From: Gilvirhabdus luticola
GTDB taxonomy: Bacteria > Bacteroidota > Bacteroidia > Flavobacteriales > Flavobacteriaceae
NCBI RefSeq assembly: GCF_032583975.1
Contig: NZ_JAWHTF010000001.1
DNA length: 64,000 bases
Reading direction: 5' to 3' (one strand)
Numbering within the stretch: position 1 is the first letter of the stretch; each line of letters begins with the position of its first letter. Position numbers and translations under genes: made by a program. Below, piece by piece: positions 7,748 through 15,290 of the stretch. The notes beneath the pieces are model-generated. The model ran no database searches. It was not told the origin of the DNA and saw only the letters and a program-made list of their open reading frames with translations.

Positions 7748-9292
7748 ATGGATAAAGAATTGATCATTAGGTCTAGTTCCGAACATGTTGATTTTGCCTT
7801 ATTAAAAGATGGAAAACTTATTGAATTACATAAAGATGAAGATGGTAACAACTTTTCGGTTGGCGATGTGTTTATAGCCAAAATAAGAAAAGCTGTTCCT
7901 GGACTAAATGCTGCATTTGTAAATGTAGGTTATGAAAAAGATGCATTTTTGCATTATCATGATTTAGGTCCAAAACTTCCTTCACTTTTACAATTCACAA
8001 AACGTGTAAGCACAGGTAAACTCAATGATTTTTCTTTGAAAAATCTCCCATCTGCAAAAGATATTGATAAAGACGGAATTATTACAGATGTCTTAAAATC
8101 GAATCAATCTTTGTTAGTACAAATTGTTAAAGAACCAATATCCACTAAAGGACCAAGAATTAGTTCGGAGCTTTCAATAGCTGGTAGATATATTGTTTTA
8201 GTCCCTTTTTCCAATAGAATATCTATTTCTCAAAAAATAGAAGATAAAGAAGAAAAAGACCGTTTAAAACGATTGGTAAAAAGCATAACACCTCCAAATT
8301 TTGGAGTAATTGTACGCACTGTAGCAGAAGGCAAAAAAGTAGCAGAACTAGACAAAGATTTACAAAATTTGCTTGGTCGTTGGACCGCAATGTGTAAAAA
8401 GCTACGTAAAGCACATCATCCTAGCAAAGTTTTAGGAGAACTTAATAAAGCCTCGTCAATGTTGCGAGATGTTTTTAATGACTCTTTTACTAGTATTCAA
8501 GTTGATGACGAAGAGCTTTACATTCAAATTAAAGATTACGTGCATGAAATTGCACCAAAAAAAGAATCAATCGTTAAGTTATATCAATCTAATGTTCCAA
8601 TATTTGAAAAGTTTGGAGTAGAAAGACAAATAAAAACCTCTTTCGGAAAAACCGTATCTATGGCAAAAGGTGCATATCTGGTAATTGAACACACAGAGGC
8701 ACTTCATGTTATAGATGTAAATAGTGGTAACCGATCAAATAAAGAAAAAACACAAGAGGGAACTGCATTGGAAGTTAATTTGATTGCTGCATCTGAAATC
8801 GCTAGACAATTATGTTTGCGAGATATGGGCGGTATCATAGTTATCGATTTTATCGATCTCACTAATGCTGAAAACAGAAAAAAGCTTTATAATCATTTAA
8901 GAGAAGAAATGAAAGATGATAGAGCTAAACATAAAATATTACCTCCAAGTAAATTTGGATTGATACAAATAACAAGACAACGTGTAAGACCAGAAGTTAA
9001 TATAAAAACACGAGAAGAGAACCCTGATGGTCTAAATGGTTCAGAAATTGAAGCACCAATAGGTGTTGTGCAGAAAATATCACATGATATTGAGCACTTT
9101 TTCAAAAAAGACTATAAAAAGATGACTTTAAACACACATCCTTTTATAGCAGCCTTTTTAACGAAAGGCTTTCCATCTATTCGTTCAAAATGGTTTTTTG
9201 AACACAAAAAATGGGTAAAAGTTTTACCAAGAGATGCTTACACATATTTAGAATACCATATCTTTGATAGAGATGGTAATCAACTTAAATAA
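7748..9292 (+). CDS. rng: Ribonuclease G/E family endoribonuclease
   Basis: 514 residues, the length of RNase G-type enzymes without the long RNase E scaffold tail. An S1 domain spans about 38-130 (VGDVFIAKIRKAVPGLNAAF, VNVGYEKDAFLHY). The catalytic DNase I-like region has VIDVNSGN and GGIIVIDFIDL, giving the two metal-binding aspartates. The C-terminal part ends in a compact domain with no Cys-rich Zn link obvious to me. It processes rRNA precursors and cuts mRNA in the cytoplasm. It has its own structured leader and is closed by a strong terminator. Confidence 0.93.
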   Translation: MDKELIIRSSSEHVDFALLKDGKLIELHKDEDGNNFSVGDVFIAKIRKAVPGLNAAFVNVGYEKDAFLHYHDLGPKLPSLLQFTKRVSTGKLNDFSLKNLPSAKDIDKDGIITDVLKSNQSLLVQIVKEPISTKGPRISSELSIAGRYIVLVPFSNRISISQKIEDKEEKDRLKRLVKSITPPNFGVIVRTVAEGKKVAELDKDLQNLLGRWTAMCKKLRKAHHPSKVLGELNKASSMLRDVFNDSFTSIQVDDEELYIQIKDYVHEIAPKKESIVKLYQSNVPIFEKFGVERQIKTSFGKTVSMAKGAYLVIEHTEALHVIDVNSGNRSNKEKTQEGTALEVNLIAASEIARQLCLRDMGGIIVIDFIDLTNAENRKKLYNHLREEMKDDRAKHKILPPSKFGLIQITRQRVRPEVNIKTREENPDGLNGSEIEAPIGVVQKISHDIEHFFKKDYKKMTLNTHPFIAAFLTKGFPSIRSKWFFEHKKWVKVLPRDAYTYLEYHIFDRDGNQLK

Positions 9293-9293
9293 T

Positions 9294-9326
9294 AAAAACC
9301 CTTACTAGTTTTAGTAAGGGTTTTTT
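9294..9326 (+). terminator. Terminator of the RNase G gene
   Basis: CCCTTACTA and TAGTAAGGG pair around a GTTT loop, with A-tract and T-tract flanks extending the stem to 14 bp. It starts immediately after the stop codon at 9292 and could also stop minus-strand transcription of tag. Confidence 0.85.
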
Positions 9327-9402
9327 GTTTTTTAGAACTATTCCCAAAACAAATTAAATTAACAAGACGTTGTTTTTGAGCAAACGATATAATCTGTATT
9401 TA

Positions 9403-9969
9403 TCAAACTTCTCTATACCTAAAACACCCAATCTCATGGTCGTTTACCATACCAGTAGCTTGCATGTGTGCATAAACGACAGTAGTGCCAACAAACTTAA
9501 AGCCTCGTTTCTTTAAATCTTTACTAATGGTGTCACTTAAAGGTGTATTGGCAGGTGCATCTTTATAATGTTTTAGATTGTTAACAATAGGTTTCCCATC
9601 AACAAAATCCCAAATATATTTGCTAAAGCTTCCAAATTCTTCTTGAATTTTTATAAAAGCTTGAGCATTGGTTACTGTGGCATTAATCTTTAGCTTGTTC
9701 CTAATAATACCTGCATCTTGTAGCAAGCTTTCAATTTTTTCTTTCTTGTAGTTCGCTATTTTTTTGTAATTAAAATTGTCTAAAGCTTTTCTGAAGTTTT
9801 CGCGTTTACGCAAAACGGTAATCCAACTTAATCCAGCTTGAAAGGATTCCAGAATTAGGAATTCAAACAAGATGTCATCGTCATAAACAGGAACGCCCCA
9901 TTCTTGATCATGATAAGCTTCGTATAAATCATCACCTACACACCAACCACATCTATGTTTTATGCTCAT
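9403..9969 (-). CDS. tag: DNA-3-methyladenine glycosylase I
   Basis: 188 residues. It starts MSIKHRCGWCVGDDLYEAYH with the N-terminal Cys of the TAG zinc site, then DQEWG with the catalytic Glu. The C-terminus supplies HMQATGMVNDHEIGCFRY, the His/His/Cys part of the zinc snap. It excises 3-methyladenine in base-excision repair. It is a single gene, divergent from the thioredoxin-like gene. Confidence 0.94.
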   Translation of the reverse strand: MSIKHRCGWCVGDDLYEAYHDQEWGVPVYDDDILFEFLILESFQAGLSWITVLRKRENFRKALDNFNYKKIANYKKEKIESLLQDAGIIRNKLKINATVTNAQAFIKIQEEFGSFSKYIWDFVDGKPIVNNLKHYKDAPANTPLSDTISKDLKKRGFKFVGTTVVYAHMQATGMVNDHEIGCFRYREV

Positions 9970-10008
9970 AAGATTTGTAAGTTTTTTAATTAATAATTGA
10001 CCATAGTA

Positions 10009-10020
10009 TGATAAAAATCA
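10009..10020 (+). promoter_or_regulatory. Crp/Fnr-type palindrome upstream of the thioredoxin-like gene
   Basis: TGATAAAAATCA, the same 12-mer as the site between the ferredoxin and korA genes. Its 3' end is exactly 23 bases before a consensus -7 element (10044-10051). On the minus strand, toward tag, no -7-like element occurs at that distance. Confidence 0.55.
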
Positions 10021-10043
10021 TGGTTTAAAAAAAGTTAAGATAC

Positions 10044-10051
10044 TAATTTTG
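10044..10051 (+). promoter_or_regulatory. -7 element of the thioredoxin-like gene
   Basis: TAATTTTG fits TAnnTTTG exactly. With transcription starting a few bases downstream, the palindrome at 10009-10020 is centred near -41, a classical activator position. The proposed start codon is at 10079. Confidence 0.5.
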
Positions 10052-10078
10052 GACATCAAAAAATTAAAAAATAAGTTA

Positions 10079-10696
10079 ATGGATATAATTATAGAAAAAA
10101 GTTTAAAACACAGTATGACTTATCAGGAATATCGTGATTTGCTCAAGCAATTGGTCGAGAATAAGAGTACAACTGGTTTTGAAAAAACAGAAACTAATAT
10201 AAACTATACAAAGCTTAACGATAGGCGTATGAATCGTTGGGATAAGACCTTAAAATTAGATTATCAAGCAATTGAAGCTACACAAAGGCTACATGACCAT
10301 GTAACGTGGTTGGTAATAGTTGAGAGCTGGTGTGGTGATGCAGCACATGTTTTACCTGTAATTAACAAATTGGCTAACGAAAATAAAAATATTGATTTAA
10401 GAATTGTTCTGCGCGATGAAAATGAAGATCTTATGAATCTATTTTTAACAGATGGCACGAGATCAATTCCAAAACTTATCATGATTAATGATTTTACGGG
10501 TGAAGTTACAGAAACCTATGGGCCAAGACCAACTATAGCCACTAATATGGTTAACGAATATAAAGCGAAACATGGTAAATTAAGTCCAGAGTTTAAGGAA
10601 GATCTGCAACGGTGGTACAACCATAATAAAGGAAAAAATATTATTGAAGATTTAACAAAAATGCTTTGTGGTGTAGAGCCTAGTATTTGCCAATAA
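10079..10696 (+). CDS. Thioredoxin-family protein
   Basis: 205 residues from ATG 10079; an in-frame TTG at 10049 overlaps the -7 element and is rejected. A helical N-terminal part (about 1-85) precedes a thioredoxin-like fold with VESWCGDAAHVLPVINKLA at the active-site position and the cis-Pro loop SIPKLIMIND. The motif is WCGDA, so only one Cys of the usual CxxC is present. It could act as a monothiol or peroxidase-like reductant, or as a structural relative; the substrate is unknown. No signal peptide is seen. Its last 17 bases overlap the convergent tonB-like gene. Confidence 0.8.
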   Translation: MDIIIEKSLKHSMTYQEYRDLLKQLVENKSTTGFEKTETNINYTKLNDRRMNRWDKTLKLDYQAIEATQRLHDHVTWLVIVESWCGDAAHVLPVINKLANENKNIDLRIVLRDENEDLMNLFLTDGTRSIPKLIMINDFTGEVTETYGPRPTIATNMVNEYKAKHGKLSPEFKEDLQRWYNHNKGKNIIEDLTKMLCGVEPSICQ

Positions 10697-11399
10697 AATA
10701 GAAAGTAATTGAGCCCAACTGTGTAGGTTTTGATATGTTAGCACTAAAACGCGCCTCTTTAGCATATTCTAAAGCATGATCTATTAAGCATTCGTTAGAC
10801 GAGGTTGAAGATGTATTTACATAAGCATCTGTAACATCTCCATTGGCATTTACTGTTATATTTACTACTATTTTACCACCTTCTTCACACAAATAAATAG
10901 GTGTTGGTAAATAAATATCTGTTCTGTCAACCAACGAATAGCTCATGGTACTTTTTGTGTTTGCCCCTTCGTTTTTTTGTTGCTTTAAAAGATCGTTTAC
11001 CTTACTAAATTTCGATATTTCCTCTTCTTCAATCCCAGAATCTTCAGGTTCATAAGCTTTTTTATCAGTTAGAGCAGTAGACTCACGATTTGCGTCTAAT
11101 AACGGATTTTCATAATCCTTTGGAGGTTCAATAGTTTTATAGGCTTGAGCAAATTGTTTGTGATTTACGGTTTCATTAAAACCCTTGTTGGTTTCGGCTT
11201 TGGAACCGTTAAGTTGATCTAAAGCTTCCAAAATTTTTATTTCCTCTTCTGTTAATTCTTTTTCTGGCTCAAGCTCGTAGTAAGTTTCAGCAATACGCTC
11301 TTGTTGTTTCTTAATATTAAAATTAAAAACAGAAAGGACTATAGTTCCGGAAATTAGAAACGTAATAAGTAGGGCTCTATGTTGATCTGTCAACTTCAA
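10680..11399 (-). CDS. TonB-like energy transducer protein
   Basis: About 239 residues from a TTG at 11399 (KLTDQHRALLITFLISG). A longer TTG start at 11462 lies just after the truB stop; there is no ATG ahead of the membrane helix, so the start is uncertain. One transmembrane helix near the N-terminus is followed by a Glu- and Pro-rich periplasmic region. The C-terminal domain (LCEEGGKIVVNITVNANGDV, then AKEARFSANI) resembles TonB C-termini, in which the strand GKVVVxFxVxxdG contacts TonB-dependent transporters. It follows truB on the same strand. Family is likely; the partner transporter is unknown. Confidence 0.72.
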   Translation of the reverse strand: MKLTDQHRALLITFLISGTIVLSVFNFNIKKQQERIAETYYELEPEKELTEEEIKILEALDQLNGSKAETNKGFNETVNHKQFAQAYKTIEPPKDYENPLLDANRESTALTDKKAYEPEDSGIEEEEISKFSKVNDLLKQQKNEGANTKSTMSYSLVDRTDIYLPTPIYLCEEGGKIVVNITVNANGDVTDAYVNTSSTSSNECLIDHALEYAKEARFSANISKPTQLGSITFYFIGKY

Positions 11400-11463
11400 A
11401 ATGCTTACAATATTGAGGCTATTAGTAGCAATTGTTTGTGAAATATACGTAAAAATATGCAAA

Positions 11464-12156
11464 TTAGTCTTTGAGACTCTCTAGAAAAGCATCTGGAGCT
11501 ATGGCTTTTTCTACTGAAAATTCACCAATTTTTGTGCGTCTCAGAACAGATAAATGAGCTCCAGAATTTAAAGCTTTACCAAAATCGTGAGCCAAAGAAC
11601 GAATGTATGTACCTTTACTGCAAACTACTCTAAATTGCACTTCAGGTAAATCTATTTTTGTGATTGCAAATTCTGAAATGTTTACCTCACGCAACTTAAT
11701 TTCCACATGTTCACCTGCTCGGGCAAATTCATACAAACGTTTTCCATTTTTTTTAACAGCAGAAAAAATTGGAGGAAATTGCTGAATATTTCCAATAAAC
11801 TGCTTTGTGGTTTCATGTATTAATGCTTCAGTAATATGCTGTGTTTGGAAAGTCTCATTAAATTCGGTTTCTAAATCAAATGATGGTGTTGTGCTTCCTA
11901 AAACAATAGTACCAGTATATTCTTTTTCCTGACCTTGAAAGGAGTCAATTTGCTTGGTCATTTTCCCTGTGCAAATTATAAGCAAACCAGTGGCTAAAGG
12001 ATCTAGAGTTCCTGCATGGCCAACTTTTATTTTTTTAATTTTGAAAGCTTTGCGTATTTCCCAACGTAGCTTGTTTACAACCTGAAAGGAAGTCCAATGC
12101 AATGGCTTGTCAATTAACAAAACTTGTCCTGAAATGTAGTCTTCGGCAGTCAACAT
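11464..12156 (-). CDS. truB: tRNA pseudouridine(55) synthase
   Basis: 230 residues. It makes pseudouridine 55 in the T loop of tRNAs. The catalytic motif is GHAGTLDPLATGLL (Asp52), preceded by the N-terminal DKPLHWTSFQVVNKLR. The KGTYIRSLAHDFG motif is near residue 180. The size fits bacterial TruB with a short C-terminal domain. It follows uppP by a single base and belongs to the minus-strand run starting at ftsX. Confidence 0.95.
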   Translation of the reverse strand: MLTAEDYISGQVLLIDKPLHWTSFQVVNKLRWEIRKAFKIKKIKVGHAGTLDPLATGLLIICTGKMTKQIDSFQGQEKEYTGTIVLGSTTPSFDLETEFNETFQTQHITEALIHETTKQFIGNIQQFPPIFSAVKKNGKRLYEFARAGEHVEIKLREVNISEFAITKIDLPEVQFRVVCSKGTYIRSLAHDFGKALNSGAHLSVLRRTKIGEFSVEKAIAPDAFLESLKD

Positions 12157-12157
12157 T

Positions 12158-12952
12158 TTAATTTAATAAAGCAAAACCTATGGCAACAACACCAACAATT
12201 ACACAATAAATGGCAAAGTAAGACAACTTACTATTTTTAACTAAAGTTATCATCCATGTACACGCAAACAAACCAGCTACAAAAGCAGCCACAAATCCAA
12301 TAGATAAAGAAGTAAAATTATGACTTTCATAAGTAAGCTCACCACTTAAAATGTCTTTAGCAATTTTCCCGAGTATTAAAGGTACTACCATTAAAAAAGA
12401 AAAACGAGCAGCTTTGGTTTTGTCGTTTCCTAATAAAACAGACGTTGAAATGGTAGCTCCAGAACGAGAGATACCAGGAAGCATAGCAATTGCTTGAGAA
12501 ATTCCGATAACAAAAGCATTTTTAAATGATACTTTTTTGTTGGTGTTTTTGGCTTTATCAGCTAAAAACAAAAGAATAGCAGTAAATATAAGCATACAAC
12601 CAACCAACAAAATATTTCCGCCAAAAAGTTGCTCGAGTTGTTGTTCAAAAAAGAGTCCAATAACAACAGCAGGAATCATAGAAACAACGATTTTTGCAAT
12701 AAACTTGGTGTCATCATTCCATTTAAAAGAAAGTAGACCTTTAATAATCTCAACAATATCTTTTCTAAAAACCACAATAGTGCTTAAAGCAGTTGCAAAA
12801 TGAAGTACAACTGTAAAAAGCAAACTTTCTTTTGGTATTGAATGGTCACCAAGAATAGCTTTTCCTAATTCCAAATGTCCGCTAGAAGATACTGGAAGAA
12901 ACTCTGTAAGACCTTGGATAATGCCTAAAATAAGTGCATCAATGATGTCCAT
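12158..12952 (-). CDS. uppP: Undecaprenyl-diphosphate phosphatase
   Basis: 264 residues, a multi-pass membrane protein of the BacA/UppP family. It carries the signature QGLTEFLPVSSSGHLELG with the Glu-rich active site, and the second signature PGISRSGATIS. It recycles the undecaprenyl lipid carrier for peptidoglycan and glycan synthesis. It overlaps the DUF3098 gene by one base and precedes truB. Confidence 0.95.
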   Translation of the reverse strand: MDIIDALILGIIQGLTEFLPVSSSGHLELGKAILGDHSIPKESLLFTVVLHFATALSTIVVFRKDIVEIIKGLLSFKWNDDTKFIAKIVVSMIPAVVIGLFFEQQLEQLFGGNILLVGCMLIFTAILLFLADKAKNTNKKVSFKNAFVIGISQAIAMLPGISRSGATISTSVLLGNDKTKAARFSFLMVVPLILGKIAKDILSGELTYESHNFTSLSIGFVAAFVAGLFACTWMITLVKNSKLSYFAIYCVIVGVVAIGFALLN

Positions 12953-13206
12953 TATTTTTTATCAGGATTCAACAAAATAGCATAGATCTGAATACCAAAA
13001 CCAATAAGAATAAGTGTTGGTGCTATACGAATTCTTCTAAAATTAAAGATTTCTGGATTAAAGATATTTGGATCGTCACTACCACCACCAGCCATCAAAA
13101 TAAAACCAAGAGCAATAAAAACCAAACCAATAAACATGAATTTGTAGTTTTTCTTTCCAAAAACAAAATCGTTTTTAGCCTGCTCTTTTCGTTTTTTTTC
13201 TCCCAT
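12952..13206 (-). CDS. DUF3098 small membrane protein
   Basis: 84 residues with two transmembrane helices (about 24-40 and 63-79) separated by a short loop with NPEIFNFRRIRIAPTLILIG. The N-terminus is charged (MGEKKRKEQAKNDFVFGKK). I recognise it as DUF3098, a Bacteroidota family of unknown function found between ftsX and uppP. The position suggests a link to cell-envelope work; that is inference only. Confidence 0.85.
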   Translation of the reverse strand: MGEKKRKEQAKNDFVFGKKNYKFMFIGLVFIALGFILMAGGGSDDPNIFNPEIFNFRRIRIAPTLILIGFGIQIYAILLNPDKK

Positions 13207-13271
13207 AAGAATAATTTACAATTGCAAATTAAAGGTTTTATTTTAAATCTTAATGTTAATGAATTTAAAAC

Positions 13272-14153
13272 TTATTGGTAATACAATTGGTCAGTGTTTA
13301 AATTTAAAAATCGTTGTGTTGCTAAATGAGTACTAAACCAGGTTATTAATATTCCTAAAGCAAAAACAACAACAAACAATGAAGCAATTAAAACAGGGGA
13401 ATTTAACAACTGCAATTCAGGAAAAGTTTTATTCACATAATATAAGACTACAGCCATTCCTATAAGAGCCAAGACAGCTCCAATAATTCCTAATTTTACA
13501 CTTTTCCAAACAAAAGGTCGTCTTATAAATTGTTTCGTAGCACCAACCATTTGCATAGTTTTAATGGTAAACCGCTTGGAATATACCGAAAGCCGAATAG
13601 AACTATTAATTAATAAGACAGCAATAAGTGTAAAAATAGCACTCAAGACCAGTACCCAAAAGCTAATTTTCTTTACGTTATTGTTCATTAAGGTCACTAG
13701 ATCATTATCATAATTTACTTCATCTACAAAACTTTTGGTGAGTGTTTCTGCCGAAATCTCTTCCAATTGCTCTGAAGTTACATAATCTGCTTTGAAATGG
13801 ATATCTATTGAGTTTTGCAACGGATTGTAACCCACAAAATCCATAAAATCTTCACCATTTTTTTCTTTCATAAATTCTGCAGCCTGCTCTTTAGACACAT
13901 ATTCCGTGGATTTCACGTAATCAGCCATGGCGAGGCTTTTTTCAAGTTGGTTTATGTCAACTTCTTTAGCAGAATCTTTTAAATAGATGGTCATCACTAC
14001 CTGCTCTTTAAAATGGTCGGCTACTTTTTTGGCATTAAGAATTAATAATCCTAATACTCCCAATAAAAAAAGAACCAAAGCAATACTTAAAACAACCGAA
14101 AAATAAGAGGTAATTAATCTGCGTTTTTGATACGTTTCAAACGATGAACTCAT
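13272..14153 (-). CDS. ftsX: Cell division protein FtsX
   Basis: 293 residues. One N-terminal helix (about 20-40) is followed by a periplasmic domain (about 60-155) and three C-terminal helices, the FtsX topology. Motifs include SVYSKRFTIKTMQMVGATKQ, typical of the permease core. With the ATPase FtsE (not in this window) it controls peptidoglycan hydrolases during division. It heads the run ftsX-DUF3098-uppP-truB. Confidence 0.92.
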   Translation of the reverse strand: MSSSFETYQKRRLITSYFSVVLSIALVLFLLGVLGLLILNAKKVADHFKEQVVMTIYLKDSAKEVDINQLEKSLAMADYVKSTEYVSKEQAAEFMKEKNGEDFMDFVGYNPLQNSIDIHFKADYVTSEQLEEISAETLTKSFVDEVNYDNDLVTLMNNNVKKISFWVLVLSAIFTLIAVLLINSSIRLSVYSKRFTIKTMQMVGATKQFIRRPFVWKSVKLGIIGAVLALIGMAVVLYYVNKTFPELQLLNSPVLIASLFVVVFALGILITWFSTHLATQRFLNLNTDQLYYQ

Positions 14154-14223
14154 AAAATGTTTTCATTAATGGTGTAAAAATAATAAAGTATCTTTAATCT
14201 TAAATTTATAATAACTCAAACAT

Positions 14224-15150
14224 ATGAACATTGTTGTATTTGGCACTGGAGGTGTTGGAGGATATTTTGGAGGGAAATTAGCAAAAGCTGGTTTTGATGT
14301 CACATTTATTGCACGAGGAAAACATCTTGAAGCTATTAAAAATAAAGGACTTCAGGTGAAAAGTAATTATGGATATTTTACAGTTAATCCAAAAGTAACA
14401 GATGATGTTTCACAAATAAAAAATCCAGATTTAATTATTCTTGGTGTTAAATCCTGGCAAGTTATTGATGTTGCAAAGCAGATAAAACCCATTCTTCATG
14501 AAAATACGATTGTATTACCACTTCAAAATGGAGCAGATAATGCAGACAAGTTACGCTCTGTTCTAGATACTAAACACGTTCTTGCAGGATTATGTAAAAT
14601 TGTAAGTAAAGTTGAATCTTACGGAGTCATCAATCATTTTGCGTTTAATCCTGAAATTGTTTTCGGCGAGTATGATAATTCAAAAACAGAACGTGTAAAA
14701 AACATAAAAACCATTTTTGATAAAGCAGGGTTTAACAATACCATTTCAGACAATATCCATCTTGATATTTGGAAGAAATTCTTGTTCATTGCAACAGTAA
14801 GTGGTATAGGAGCCATGACTAGAGTTGTTTTTGGAGAATTTCGTGAAGATGAAGATATAAGGCAAATGCTGTATCAAACCGCAAAAGAAATTGTAGCTAT
14901 TGCAAATGCGAAAGGCATTGCGTTAGAAAATTCAGATGTAGAAATGGTAATGGGTGTTATTGACAATCTAGATTATCATACTACAGCCTCAATGCAACGT
15001 GATATTATGGAAAGCAAACCAAGTGAACTTGAGAATTTCAATGGCTATATTTCAAGAATGGGAAATGAGCTTCACATTTCCACACCAATAAATAGTTTTA
15101 CCTATCATTGCTTATTGCCACAAGAAAAGAAAGCAAGAAAGGAACTTTAA
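14224..15150 (+). CDS. Ketopantoate reductase family protein (PanE/ApbA-like)
   Basis: 308 residues. The Rossmann motif GTGGVGGYFGGKLAKAGFDV is at the N-terminus, with GVKSWQV and LQNGADNADKLR in the NADP domain. The C-terminal helical domain contains WKKFLFIATVSGIGAMTRV with the family's conserved Lys, and NSFTYHCLLPQEKKA near the end. Members reduce 2-dehydropantoate to pantoate in CoA synthesis, but paralogues with other substrates are common, so no gene symbol is given. A -7-like TATCTTTA lies about 30 bases upstream. Confidence 0.85.
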   Translation: MNIVVFGTGGVGGYFGGKLAKAGFDVTFIARGKHLEAIKNKGLQVKSNYGYFTVNPKVTDDVSQIKNPDLIILGVKSWQVIDVAKQIKPILHENTIVLPLQNGADNADKLRSVLDTKHVLAGLCKIVSKVESYGVINHFAFNPEIVFGEYDNSKTERVKNIKTIFDKAGFNNTISDNIHLDIWKKFLFIATVSGIGAMTRVVFGEFREDEDIRQMLYQTAKEIVAIANAKGIALENSDVEMVMGVIDNLDYHTTASMQRDIMESKPSELENFNGYISRMGNELHISTPINSFTYHCLLPQEKKARKEL

Positions 15151-15195
15151 AGGTTTTATAGTCTTACAATAAAGCTTAAATTTGCTAATCAATTT

Positions 15196-15271
15196 GTCAT
15201 TCCGAGCGAAGCGTGGGAATCTCTCAATAAAGAAACAGATTGCTACAGCAATCAAGTTGCTTCGCAATGAC
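15196..15271. repeat. Intergenic palindromic repeat, copy 1 (upstream of leuS)
   Basis: It begins GTCATTCCGAGCGAAGCG and ends GTTGCTTCGCAATGAC, so the ends are imperfect inverted repeats (GTCATTsCGA). The element is non-coding and fills most of the panE-like/leuS gap. A second, diverged copy lies directly after leuS. GTCATTCCGAG-type repeats scattered in intergenic regions are familiar in Flavobacteriia. Confidence 0.7.
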
Positions 15272-15290
15272 TTTAGATTTTAAAAATTAA

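Noticed and set aside
9978..9985. Regulation of tag by the palindrome at 10009-10020
   Set aside because: At 23 bases in the minus direction the sequence is AAAACTTA, which does not match the -7 pattern, unlike the other four cases.
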